DNA from: Proteromonas lacertae
Lineage: Eukaryota; Sar; Bigyra; Opalinata; Proteromonadidae
Direction: 5' to 3'
Assembly (NCBI GenBank): GCA_002245135.1
Contig: NGBS01000017.1
Location: forward strand, 102,768-166,767
Length of the DNA stretch: 64,000 nucleotides
In this document: one piece after another, positions 49,801 through 59,962 of the stretch
Numbering within the stretch: position 1 is the first letter of the stretch
Layout: the number at the start of each line of letters is the position of its first letter
Program-made: the position numbers and the translations under genes
Notes under the pieces: model-generated
What the model saw: the letters and a program-made list of their open reading frames with translations, nothing else
The model's database searches: none
Told to the model about the DNA's origin: nothing

Positions 49801-52178
49801 TTCAATGAAATATTGAAGGAAATAAGTCAATTTATGGATGAAAATCCTAAACAATATCCTGATTATAGTATATTAATGAATAAAGATCCAGTAAGTCGAG
49901 CAACAACATTTATATCCCAAAGACTACCAGAAGGAGCTGTAATAATGTTTATATTTGATAGAATCTTAAGAATATTGTTTGTTAATAATATGAAACTATC
50001 AGTAGAAGGATTGATGAGTATTCATTGTGGTTTAGTCACTTTGTATGGAATTTTACCATCTTTAAATAATGAAACTGTTTGTAATGAAATATTGAAAAGA
50101 AGTGATAGTGGAATTCAACATTTGTTATTATATTTGCCTATTCCATGTGAAAATCAAATTGATAATAACAAAGAAAATGAAATTGAACTATTATTATTTG
50201 AAACGGTATTATTTTTAGTAACTGGTAATGTGTTAATGGGTATAATCATGAGAAATGAAGATATCAGTGAGGTTACAAATTACATAAACCAACCAATTAG
50301 TGAATTTTATGATAAAATAATGTATATTTATACTCACATTTCTAAAGAGAATGATTTTATTAAATCCTTATTAAGAATGATAACTCGTACATTCTATTTA
50401 CCACTTTCTTCATTATTTGGTTTAACCGCTCCATTACCTAAAGATATGAATAGTGATATATGGAAAGAAATAATAGAAAATCCAATTAATTACGATATAC
50501 CAATTGAAATGAATAATAACCATACAAAACCAATTATTAATCAAAATAATAATCAAAATAATGATAACAATTCACTTCAATTTAGAAGAAGAACAATGTC
50601 AATACAATCTCCATTATTAGATTCACTAACTGAAAGTATTAACACTCCAAATACACCATCATCTCCTAGTATGAATAGTAATAAAACTGAAGATAATAAT
50701 AGTCAATCAATTCCTACAATGTCATTAAATGAACCAGCTGCTGTTGAAACTCCATCAGTAAGTGAGCCAAAAATAATGGAAAAGAAACCAATTCCAAGAA
50801 TTAATAAAAAGATATATGATTTGTGGATGACTTCTGATTTAGCTGGATTAGAATATCGTCAATCTGATATTGGTCAAAAATGGAGATTTAGAAATGAATT
50901 TAAATACAATTGGAAAGCTCATGATAGTTATATTACAGGAATTCATTCATTTAAATCTGAGAAGTTTTTAATCACAATCTCTCACGATTGTAATGCGAAA
51001 GTATGGGCAATAGAAAATGAACCTCCAAAATGTACATTATTATTGAAACACAGTAAACCAATTATTAGTTCATGTATAATGAACAATGAAGAATGGTTAT
51101 GTAGTTGTGATGGTTCAATTAAGATTTGGGATATTGCTACAGGATCAATGGTGTTGGAACAAAATAATACAACTACTAATTATAAGACTGTCGCTGTATT
51201 ATATATATATATATATGATTATTTATTTATAGAGTGTTCCATATCCATATTCAGTTTCTTCAGGAATAGGTATTGCAGAAGGTAGAAGTCAATTATACTG
51301 TGGAAGTCATAACTTATTGAGTTGTATTGATGTAAGAAGTCATGGTATGGAATGTTCTTTTGCTGGACAATGGTGTTTATCAAACAGCGGTAGTTTAAGT
51401 AATGTCAGTGTTAATTCTATAAATGTTTCTAATTCAAATAACAGTAATTCTAGTGGTAATAGTGGTAATAGTAATACAGTTAATAGCAGTAATAGTAGCA
51501 ATAATAGTGATAATAAACAATCTTATGGATATATTACTTCAATTTGTCATTATAATGAATATGAAGTTGCTTGTGGTACAACATCTGGTTATATATTTAT
51601 ATTTGATACAAGATCTAATAGTTTGTTATATAAATGGCAAGGACATGATAATACTGTATTTCAGATATTGTGTTGGAACAAACATAGTTTGATCACTATT
51701 GGTTCTGATAATTTATATCTTTTTTTCTATTGTATGTTTTAGTTATTTTTCTTTAATTTTAATGGATTTTTTTACAATAAAGAGTTGGAATTTATGTGGT
51801 TTTAGTGAAAATGATTTGATCAACAGTCGTGGAGCTATTATAATGTCCAATAAGTTGAATTCTGTTAATGATTTATATCCTTCTAATTATTCTTCTCATA
51901 TTTATAGTTATGGTGAAAATATAGACTTGTTATGTGTTAATGGTGATTCTGTCTATCAAACTACCTTTAATGCTGTATATTTATAATAATTATATTCATT
52001 ATAGAATGAAGTAGCTTCTCCATTATATGAAATCCCATTAAATGATGCTTCAAATTCTGCAAATAATATAAGTGGTGGTGAAAAGCTAAATCATTCCAAT
52101 AAATGTTTGGAATTATTGCCATTTCATAGAGTTATTGCTTTTGGAAGAGAAGATGGTTCTATTTCAATCGCACAATAA
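46832..52178 (+). CDS. WDR81: WDR81-like BEACH / kinase-like / WD40 protein
   Basis: A dozen or more exons. Order of parts: an N-terminal kinase-like piece (FIIYQILQYLLYLHNKG, LFHGNINPSNIFL, with HGNIN in place of HRD); a BEACH domain (GELSNFDYLMIINNAAGR, HPIMPWVTDFTS, FRMQKGDNQLDFTY, HHIAENLSELTYTIY, FEWTPDECIPEFFTDE); a kinase C-lobe-like piece (LSPCYLSPEQLLSSD, CSDIFSLACIIVELYTGEPL); a long helical region with HEAT character; an Asn/Ser-rich linker; and WD40 repeats to the stop. This order is diagnostic of WDR81. In other eukaryotes WDR81 with WDR91 limits endosomal PI3-kinase activity and guides endosome maturation. One intron, 51715-51775, is not GT-AG but fits AT-AC. The start is divergent from ATCase by 115 bp. 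Confidence 0.95.
51715..51775 (+). other. Candidate U12-type AT-AC intron in WDR81
   Basis: The 61-nt intron begins ATATCTTTTT (U12 5' consensus ATATCCTTT) and ends in a T-run and AC. TTCTTTAAT, similar to TTCCTTAAC, lies about 20 nt from the 3' end. Removal joins TT|A and gives IGSDNLIKSWNL, a textbook WD40 strand d (SxDxxIKxW). Without removal the frame stops at TAG in ATGTTTTAG, and no GT-AG pair restores the WD40 strand. Confidence 0.75.
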
Positions 52179-52275
52179 TTTCTATTATATTTTTTATAAC
52201 TTCATTTTGTTGTTCTTTTATATATTGAGATAAAAATACAATAAAAAATAAAACAACACATAATCATTATAAAAT

Positions 52276-53083
52276 CTAAAGTTTCATTCCTCCTGCTATT
52301 CTTAATACTTCACCTGTTATATAAGATGATAAATCACTACATAAAAACACAATTGGTTCTGCAATTTCATCTTTTTCAGCAAATCTTTTCATTCCAATCA
52401 TATCTAAATATCTGTTTTTTATCTTTTCTGGAATATCTTTTGTTAAATCAGTATTTGTAAAACCTGGCTCAACCATATTAACTCTTATTCCATATTTCAT
52501 CACTTCTTTACTCAATGTCTTTGTAAAACCTATTAATCCACTTTTTGTAGCAGAATAGATAGTTTGACCATAATTACCTTCACTTCCTACTATACTGCCT
52601 ATATTCACAATTGCACCATTTTCCCCTTTGTTTTTCATCATTAATGGAAGATAATATTTACTCATATATATTGGACCAAGAAGATTTGTGTTAATTACAT
52701 CACTTATATCTTCAATCTTTGATTTCACCAATAAATTATCTTTTGCTATACCAGCACCATTTACTAATATATCAATCTTTGAAAAATGTTCTTCAATTTT
52801 AGATACAGACTTTCTAAATCATTATATTTTTGATTATATACTTTATAGCATCAATATTTGAAACATCACATTTCACAGCAATATGATTTTGACTGTCATA
52901 TAGCTCTATATAAATAGAATAAACAAAATAAGTACTAGGTAATAATTGTACTGCACCATTTAATGTCTTCTCATTTCTTCCAAATATAGCAACATTTGCA
53001 CCTGTCTTTGCTAGCAGCATAGCAACAGATCCTCCTATTCCTCTACTTCCACCTGTAACTATAGCATTACGACCTTTAAGCAC
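52276..53083 (-). CDS. Short-chain dehydrogenase/reductase, FabG/CBR4-like
   Basis: Three exons; introns of about 29 nt near 52900-52935 and 52810-52840. The Rossmann motif is GRNAIVTGGSRGIGGSVAML (TGxxxGIG), then KIDILVNGAGIAKDNLL (NAG-like), IVNIGSIVGSEGNYGQ and the catalytic YSATK. The end, LSSYITGEVLRIAGGMKL, is typical of 3-oxoacyl-ACP reductases. It reduces a carbonyl with NADPH. The closest known role is fatty-acid or quinone reduction, but substrate choice cannot be read from sequence. It ends about 100 bp from the WDR81 stop, convergently. All catalytic residues are present. Confidence 0.9.
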
Positions 53084-53312
53084 TATATATGAATTTATAG
53101 ATATTTATAATACAAGTAGAAGAAAAACCAACGAGATTAACCATTTTTTTCTTTTTGTTTTAATGAAACGAATATAATTTCATTTTCTCTTAAAACCAAC
53201 ATATACATAATATAATTAAAAATAAATATCAATTCTTGATATTATAATGCTTTTAAAGAAATAAACAACCTTAATTCTTATGTCACAACATTAATATATT
53301 TTCATTTGTCAC

Positions 53313-55708
53313 TTAGTTAATATATTTTCTTCTATACAATCCAACTATTATTCCATCATCTAAACTTGTAATACGAAACGCATCAGTTTGAGGGCCTTTT
53401 GGGAATAAAAACAACTTCCCACCACATACATCAGAAACAACACATCTATTCTTTTCTTTCATATACATCAGCAATCTATCATATCCTTCTCTATCTGCAG
53501 TAGAATATGGCATCATATAAAACAAAATATGAGGAGTTGAACATTGAGCTACATTAATAATTGCATTGAAATTTGTTCTTAATGGAAAATCAATTGTACT
53601 TGGAAATCTAACCATTAATGGATCGATTTGTGCTTGAAGTAAAAAAATACTTGCAGTACAAAAGAAATCATTTTGTTTACACAATCTACCACTCCAATAT
53701 ACTTGTTTTGGATCAACATCATATTTTCTCAACATATTTTGTTCATTATTATTAAATTGATGATCTTGAGGTTGTTGTTGTTGTGAATATTGATAAGAAG
53801 GCATTGGAGGAATGCTAATACTATTATTATTATAATTATTGTATGAAGGAGAAGCATTTGAAGTAGATGGTTGAAAAGATGATTGTGGATTTGAATAATA
53901 AGAATTATTATATGAAGGTTGTTGTTGTTGTTGTTGTGATTGTGAAAGTAGATATGATGGTGGAGGTGATTGATTATAATATGATGACGACTGTTGAGGA
54001 GATTGAGATATATGAGATGGAGAATTATTATATCTTGGTGGACTTCTATCTCTTCTTTTCCATTCATCATCATCATTATTATTATTTCTATTAAATGAAG
54101 ATGAAGATGGAGATGAACCCCATTCATTATTACTGCTTCTTCTACCACTATTATTTTGATTATCTTTTTCTGGACATTCTCTTGCAAAATGACCTGTTTT
54201 ATGACATATAAAACATTCTCTTCCACCACTTCCACCACCTCTTCTTCCAAAACCACCTCTTCCTCCTCTGTCTCTAGAATCACTTCCAAATCTACTACTA
54301 CTACTACTACTACTACCCCATGAATCATTACTAAATTTTCTATTACTGCTTCCCCATGAATCATTTGATTTTTGATTTCTATCACTTGAACTTGCCCATC
54401 CATTATTATCATCATTATTACTACTATGTTTAGAATCTTCAATTGGATGTTTCCATTCATTATTATCATCTTCTTTTGTTTTACTATTTCCCCAACTACT
54501 TGATCCATCTCCCCAACTGCTTTTATTCTCCATAGGTTTTGATTTTTCTTCTTCTTTTACTGTTGTTGCTATTGTTTCAGTTTTTGATTCACCCCATCCA
54601 CTTTCATTATTTCCCCAATCATTATTGTTACTATTTCCACTATCATTCCATAAATCATCAGGATTAACCTTCAGTTTTTCTTCTTCTTCTTCTCTTTCAT
54701 TTCTTCTTCCACCTCTTCCTCTTCCTCTTCTTCCACCACCTCTTCCTCCTCTTCCACCACCTCTTCCACCCCTTCTATTATCACTTCTATATTCAGAATC
54801 AATGAGTTTTTCTTCTTCTTCTTTCTTCTTAGCTTCTTCTATTTTACTACTATCACCCCAGCTATTATCTTCATTTCCCCAATTATTGTCATTATTATTA
54901 TCACCCCATAATTCATCAACATTCACTTTAGGCTTTTCTTCATCTACTCTTTTATCATTATTACTTCTTTCTCTATTATTTCCATTATCCTTACTTGTGA
55001 TGTGTTTTTCTTCTTTCACTTTCTTTTCTTCTTTTTTTGATTCTCCCCATCCACTTTCATTATTTCCCCAATCATTATTATTACCACTATCATTCCATAA
55101 ATCATCAGGATTTACTTTTGTTTTTTTCTCTTCCATTTCTCTTTCATTTCTTTTTCCATCTCTTTCTCCTCTTCTATTGTCTCTATTTTCATTTCTATTC
55201 TCACAGTATGATGGCTTTTCTTTTTTTTCTTTCTTCTTAGTTTCTTCTTTTTTACTACTATCACCCCAGCTATTATCTTCATTTCCCCAATTATCATTAT
55301 TATTATTATCCCATAATTCATCAACATTCACTTTAGGCTTTTTTTCATTATTATTACCATCTTTGAAATTACTTCCTCTTTTGTATGACGGTGTACATTT
55401 CTCATATGAATCTTCACGTTTAGGTTGAGATTTCATATACTTTGGAGATGATTTGCTTTTATCAATTTGAGGAGTTGAGTTGACTGTAGAACATTCATTA
55501 GGAATATCTCTTAATTCACCTTCTTCGACTATTATAACTATATTTATTCAAATATACGTTCATTATCTTCAACTTTTTTATTTTTATCTAATCCATCACT
55601 ATTTAATCCGGTGTGATTATTGTCATTTTCAATTACATTATTATTGCAACTTGTATCTACTGCTAATCCTTTGTTTTGTTCTGTTTCAGATTTGCCTTCA
55701 GTTTCCAT
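53313..55708 (-). CDS. GW/WG-repeat protein with CCHC zinc knuckle and SPOC-like C-terminus
   Basis: Two exons: METEGKSETEQ from ATG 55708, a 29-nt intron (about 55527-55555), then a long exon. Residues from about 100 to 420 hold four imperfect repeats that alternate VNVDELWGDNNNDNWGNED and VNPDDLWNDSGNNNDWGNNE, each with NSWGDSS or SGWGESK. More WG motifs follow (SSWGDGSSSWGNSK, NDSWGSSNRKFSNDSWGSS). Spaced Trp-Gly in a disordered acidic chain is the Argonaute-hook pattern of plant SPT5L/NRPE1 and GW182 proteins. RGG-like RGGRGGGRGGRGGGRRGRGR lies between repeats and a CCHC knuckle (CFICHKTGHFARECPEK) follows. The last about 140 residues (VYWSGRLCKQNDFFCTASI to the end) resemble a SPOC domain. 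Probable nuclear RNA-silencing or RNA-processing adaptor; function is inferred. Confidence 0.82.
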
Positions 55709-56188
55709 TGTAATATATTACTGAATCGAAATAATCTGCAAAATAATGTATGGATTGCAACAAACTTTATGATAAAGAGAAAGAGCTAAAAATTGATTTA
55801 TCACAATGCTTGAGCACTCAAATCATTCAAATGGGTGTTGGAAAATTTTGGATTAGTTATTTTCTTCTCTTTTTGTTTTTTTGCAGTAATTAGTGAATAT
55901 TTATAATATACATAAGCACATATAATATAAATGCATGAAATCCTCTTTTATAGAGGATCCTCTTCTAAAAGAGGATTTTTAGATCCTCTTTAAAAGAGGA
56001 AATATAAATTTTATAAAATCCTCTTATTAAAAAAGATGACAAATGAAAAATCCTCTATGCTAAACATAATATTATTGAAAAAATTTGAAAAGTCTACTGA
56101 TGAATTATTAAAAATTCTTCATCCAATATGATACCATCATACTAGAGGATTATAATTTATTATGTGTCTATCTGACCAGCCCCCCTGT
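55709..56188. other. Region between the GW protein and the PolB element
   Basis: A 48-codon frame at 55750-55893 (MDCNKLYDKEKELKIDLSQC to a stop) could be a gene fragment cut off by the element, but it has no recognisable family. From 55938 the sequence is dominated by ATCCTC/GAGGAT words and hairpins, the same words that fill the element to the right. The element may therefore begin left of its visible inverted repeat. Confidence 0.35.
55938..56035. repeat. Cluster of ATCCTC/GAGGAT hairpins
   Basis: Three back-to-back palindromic units, such as ATCCTCTTTTATAGAGGAT and ATCCTCTTTAAAAGAGGA, give stem-loops of 7-9 bp stem. More single ATCCTCT words follow to about 56060. The words are rare in the host genes of this window. 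Confidence 0.7.
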
Positions 56189-56195
56189 GGGGGGC
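56179..56195. repeat. GC-rich hairpin at the left end of the PolB element
   Basis: GCCCCCC-TGT-GGGGGGC: a perfect 7-bp G/C stem with a 3-nt loop, in a genome that is otherwise about three-quarters A+T. It overlaps the outer edge of the left inverted repeat. Confidence 0.8.
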
Positions 56196-56248
56196 CGATG
56201 GGGGGATGCCGGCGGGTGGAGGACTAGACTATAGTATAGACTAGAATA
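56191..56248 (+). repeat. Terminal inverted repeat, left
   Basis: Begins GGGGCCGATGGGGGGATGCC, then GGCGGGTGGAGGACTAGAC and TATAGTATAGACTAGAATA. It matches the reverse complement of 63944-64000 except for one missing C (GGCGGGT versus GGGGGT). Confidence 0.92.
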
Positions 56249-56364
56249 TTATAAAATGTTATAGAAGAGGATTTGAAGTGTCTATTACACTATAGTTATG
56301 TATTTAGATCAAAAGAGGAAAAACAAAAGTCATCTCATAAAGAGGAATTATCATTATCATCTAA

Positions 56365-57786
56365 TTAATGTGCACCTTCCAATGTCTTGATTCTGTCTTC
56401 AATAGGCTTCAATCCTTCTTTAACTTTGCTAACATCCTGCTGTATTGCATTAATTTCATCTTCATAATCATCTTTGGCTTTTTTTGAATCTATAAACTGT
56501 TTCTTGTAAGATGCTTTGTCAGGGAAGTTCTGGATATCTTTAGAATTGTACTGCTCTTTATACTTATGCATCTCTTTGAGTAATTCATCCATTCGAGCTG
56601 ATTTCTTGTAAGCCTTGTTCATTTGATTTTTCTTGTATTTCATTAATTCTGTCTTCAGGTACTTACAGGTGTTGATGGACAGGATGCTGATGTACTTTGT
56701 TAAAGATCCTTTGTCGTACCATTGATTAATACTGCACTTCTTGTTCAACAGCATCTCGAACAGTTCTGAATCTGTGTACCTCTTTGAAGGATCTGGTGGA
56801 GGAATTTCAGCTACTTTTCTCTGCTTTTTCTTTTCATCCTCCTTTTTTACTGACTGAGGTCTTTGCCTCTTCTTTGCTACAATTACTTTTTCATCATCTG
56901 AATCTGTATCACTTTCTGATACTATAATCTGAGGAATATCCTCCTTTTCAATTTCTTTTACTACTTCTTTGACTTTCTTCAATTTGCTTAGATCCTTTGG
57001 AGGAATTGTTTCAGGAGAGGATTTAGATATCTTTTTGACATTAAACTTATTCAGTATTGATGTTTTTTGTAACACCTCTTTAATAGGATCTGATTTTGGT
57101 TTTGGAGGAAGCTCTGGAGGTGGTGGTTCTTCAAAATCATCATCAGGTTCAATAATAGATGCATGTTTTTTTTGCCATTCTTTTTGACGTTTAAATACAT
57201 TTTTTGCATGTTTAAGTTTTTTAAGGTGGTTTAACTGTTTCTCTCTTTCCTTTTCATCTAGTGATACTATATCCTCTTTATCACTTTCTTCAAGATCTTC
57301 ATCCCTGATTTCTTTAAGTTCTTTGAGGAATTCCTCTTTTTCAAGCATCCATTTCTATGTATATATAAATAATCAAATATACCTCAGGACTTTTCTTACT
57401 TTCCTCTTTTTCACTTTCCTCCATTTCCTCCTTTTCCTCCATTTCCTCCTTTTCCTCCTTTTCCTCCATTTCCTCCTTTTCCTCCATTTCCTCCTTTTCC
57501 TCCTTTTCCTCCTTTTCATAATGTTTCCAAGTCTATTGCAAGTATAATACATACAAAATATACTCCAGCAGGATTGTCATTTAGTTGATTAATAAATGCA
57601 CCAAGTTGAGAGTATAATCCTCTCACAACAGCATCATCCTCCTTGCTCCATTTTTCACGGGGGTAAATTGGTTGACTTCCCAAGAACTTAGTAAAAGTCC
57701 TACATTATATAAATAACAAAATATTACCTAGTAGCTTCTGCTGTAGCAACTGTTAATTTCAATATCTCAGTAGTATTAATTTCCAT
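56365..57786 (-). CDS. Charged coiled-coil protein of the element, spliced
   Basis: Four exons from ATG 57786 (MEINTTEILKLTVATAEATR). Introns lie near 57699-57726, 57533-57563 and 57354-57382; all begin GTAT or GTAA and end TAG. After a short folded start (KWSKEDDAVVRGLYSQLGAF) comes a Glu/Lys tract built from KEE and MEE triplets (57400-57520, TCCTCC repeats on the plus strand). A proline stretch PPPPELPPKPK follows, then a conserved-looking C-terminal coiled coil (MDELLKEMHKYKEQYNSKD, KAKDDYEDEINAIQQD). About 430 aa. I do not recognise it; a structural, tail or DNA-binding protein are all possible. The frame is intact. Confidence 0.72.
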
Positions 57787-58001
57787 ATATTTGAAAATTC
57801 TAACCATAAAAATGGCAGGAAAACTCAGAATGAAAAGTAACGGCAAATTTACTTAAAAAGTAACGGTCGATTATGATTGGAGGATTTTCCTTCGTTACAA
57901 AAACCGTTATTTTTTACGAAAAAAGAGGATTTTCGAAACCCAAAAAAGGAACTTAGAAAAAAATCATTAATTAGGATTTTAAAATTACTCTATAACATTT
58001 T

Positions 58002-58331
58002 CTAAATTGTATCAGAATATTTTGACGGAGGATAGTGTAATCTTCCACTGCTTGTTCTATATGTCTTGTTTATGGAGGATAATTCCTCATTTTCTTCAAT
58101 AATATCCTCTTCCTCATCATCCTCTTTTTTATTTGTGCTTCCCAAATTATGTTGAATTTCCTCAACAACTTCAATGACTTTAGGAGGACAATATGCTTTA
58201 TAAGTATAATATACAATTTTGATGACTTCTGTTACAACCCAAAGGATGACATATACTAAGAGGATTCCTATACTTTCCTTGATTTCCTCAACATTTGTCT
58301 CTAAGACAGTCTCATTATTTTTTGATAACAT
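58002..58331 (-). CDS. Small single-pass membrane protein of the element
   Basis: 109 aa from ATG 58331. One hydrophobic segment, about residues 22-44 (IGILLVYVILWVVTEVIKIV), is followed by an acidic stretch (KKEDDEEEDIIEENEELS). No homologue is recognised. The position beside other small genes in the same orientation and the intact frame support it. Confidence 0.62.
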   Translation of the reverse strand: MLSKNNETVLETNVEEIKESIGILLVYVILWVVTEVIKIVYYTYKAYCPPKVIEVVEEIQHNLGSTNKKEDDEEEDIIEENEELSSINKTYRTSSGRLHYPPSKYSDTI

Positions 58332-58397
58332 TTTGTAATTATGAGAGTATAATATACAAAAACAACAAGAAAATTAAAAATGAAATTAATTATTGTT

Positions 58398-58802
58398 TTA
58401 TTCATCATCATCATCATCATCTTCATCTAAAGGATCATATAATAAATGAAGCTGTAAATATCTTCTTTGTCTTACGTTAAGATTTCCACGAAGCAAAATT
58501 GGAGGATTAGGCGATGGATTAAAGATTAATTCAGGTAAATCAAGTTGCATAGATCTCATTCCGGTTCCAATAAACCATAATTCTGGTTCATCATTAACAT
58601 CGCTAGTACGATATGGTACTACATGAATCCATCTATCTCCACCCATAATAATATTCTGTAATACTTGAGGATTAAATTTGATATACCATATAATCTGATA
58701 TGTATTTCCTCTATCTATTACCGCATACCTGTATAATTTGCAAACTACAGGTCCAACATTATTTGCTTTTAATGAAAAAGTATTAATTCTATATCTAGGC
58801 AT
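58398..58802 (-). CDS. Unrecognised 134-aa element protein with acidic tail
   Basis: The start is taken at ATG 58802 (MPRYRINTFSLKANN), because the upstream in-frame part is AT-repeat leader. The product is beta-rich in pattern (VCKLYRYAVIDRGNTYQIIW, WIHVVPYRTSDVN, ELWFIGTGMRSMQLDLPEL) and ends in a run of Asp. A jelly-roll-like minor structural protein is conceivable, but I have no motif to claim it. Confidence 0.6.
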   Translation of the reverse strand: MPRYRINTFSLKANNVGPVVCKLYRYAVIDRGNTYQIIWYIKFNPQVLQNIIMGGDRWIHVVPYRTSDVNDEPELWFIGTGMRSMQLDLPELIFNPSPNPPILLRGNLNVRQRRYLQLHLLYDPLDEDDDDDDE

Positions 58803-58872
58803 TTTGAATATATATATATATATATATTCTAAAAACAACAAGAAATATGAAAATAAAGATTAATATTAGAAT

Positions 58873-59754
58873 TTATATTTCCATTTCCTCACTATCTATT
58901 TCCTCATCATCATCAGGTTCCTCATCCATTGCAGAAGGAATGACAACATCAATCTTTCTTTTCTTTGGAGCTGGTTTAGGACATAATTCAACTTTTACTT
59001 TTCCACTACTTGAATCTTCCTCTTTAACATTTCTGTTTCTTTTGTTGTCTTTGTTTATCATAATACTCCTTCTTTTTTAAGCGGCATCTTTCACAACTTT
59101 TGTTTTTGTCACCGTTTGGCTTTGTTGCAAAGTTCTCTAAAGGAAGGATTTTGTTACATGTAGAACACTTTTGTGATCCTTCTGGTACTGGAGCTGATTC
59201 CTTCTTCTTTTTAGGAATAGGAATGGCTTTATCATCTTCTTCCTCTTCATCATATAACCAAGAGGATTTTAACTTTATCCATTCACTAGCATCACAATCC
59301 TTTCCTGCAAACCTAGCTACTTGAACATTAGTAAACTTCACAGAATAATATCCTTCCTGATCCTCTTTTGGTTTTTCTAATTTCATCTCAGATACATGTC
59401 CAATGAAAGTTAACCATCTATTTAAATGAGGAGGAAGGTAATCACTCACTAATCCTCTTGCAGATTCTAACTTAGGAATATTTCCCATTTCTAACATTTG
59501 CTTATCACCCATGATTTCCTCACTAATTCAGCTTCATACTTTGGTTCAGGATTACTTTCCATTTCATCAACATTGTTTTCCTTACACCATCTCTCATAAT
59601 CCTTAATATAAGGCTTTTCATATTCACTTTGTGATACTGGTTCAGTTTCACAATTTTCTAAATCATCTTCATCACTAGTTATAGTAGAGTTATCCTCCTC
59701 AGCCTCCTCTTCTACATACTTTTTAGAAGTAAAGTATTTTTTACCAGAACTCAT
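58873..59754 (-). pseudogene. Element protein with zinc motif, spread over three overlapping frames
   Basis: Three open frames overlap by tens of bases: 59754-59491 (MSSGKKYFTSKKYVEEEAEE), 59512-59024 (MGDKQMLEMGNIPKLES) and 59061-58873 (MINKDNKRNRNVKEED). The middle frame holds a four-Cys zinc motif, CSTCNKILPLENFA then CERCRLKKKEYYDKQ, of the kind seen in small viral and stc1-like proteins. The last frame has a nuclear-signal-like PAPKKRKID and an acidic end. Either one gene broken by two shifts or three compact overlapping genes; each frame has its own ATG, so the call is open. Confidence 0.5.
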
Positions 59755-59962
59755 GATTTTTTAGAAGTTAAGTTTTTAATAATAGAAAAATAGCAAGAAA
59801 ATTGCAAATAAAAAAGTAACGATTTTTAAGTAGATTTTTAATTATCCAATCAAAATTTAGTATACGTTTGTATTGACCAATTATATTAATTGACCAATTA
59901 TTTTAAAGTATATTCATTTTTTGTTTTCTTTTTTAGTTTTGAATTTTCATAAGTATAAAATC

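Noticed and set aside
53729-54508. 259-codon minus-strand frame inside the GW-repeat gene
   Set aside because: Shifted frame of the Asn/Ser-rich coding sequence, made of Ile, Val, His and Met runs; no family features.
54625-55428. 267-codon plus-strand frame rich in Leu, Ser and Phe opposite the GW-repeat gene
   Set aside because: It mirrors the Asn/Asp/Trp-rich repeats on the coding strand; low-complexity composition and no start context or domain. It is a shadow.
57323-57547. Plus-strand frame of repeated Phe-Leu-His across the TCCTCC tract
   Set aside because: Antisense of the Glu/Lys repeat of the element's coiled-coil gene; pure low complexity.
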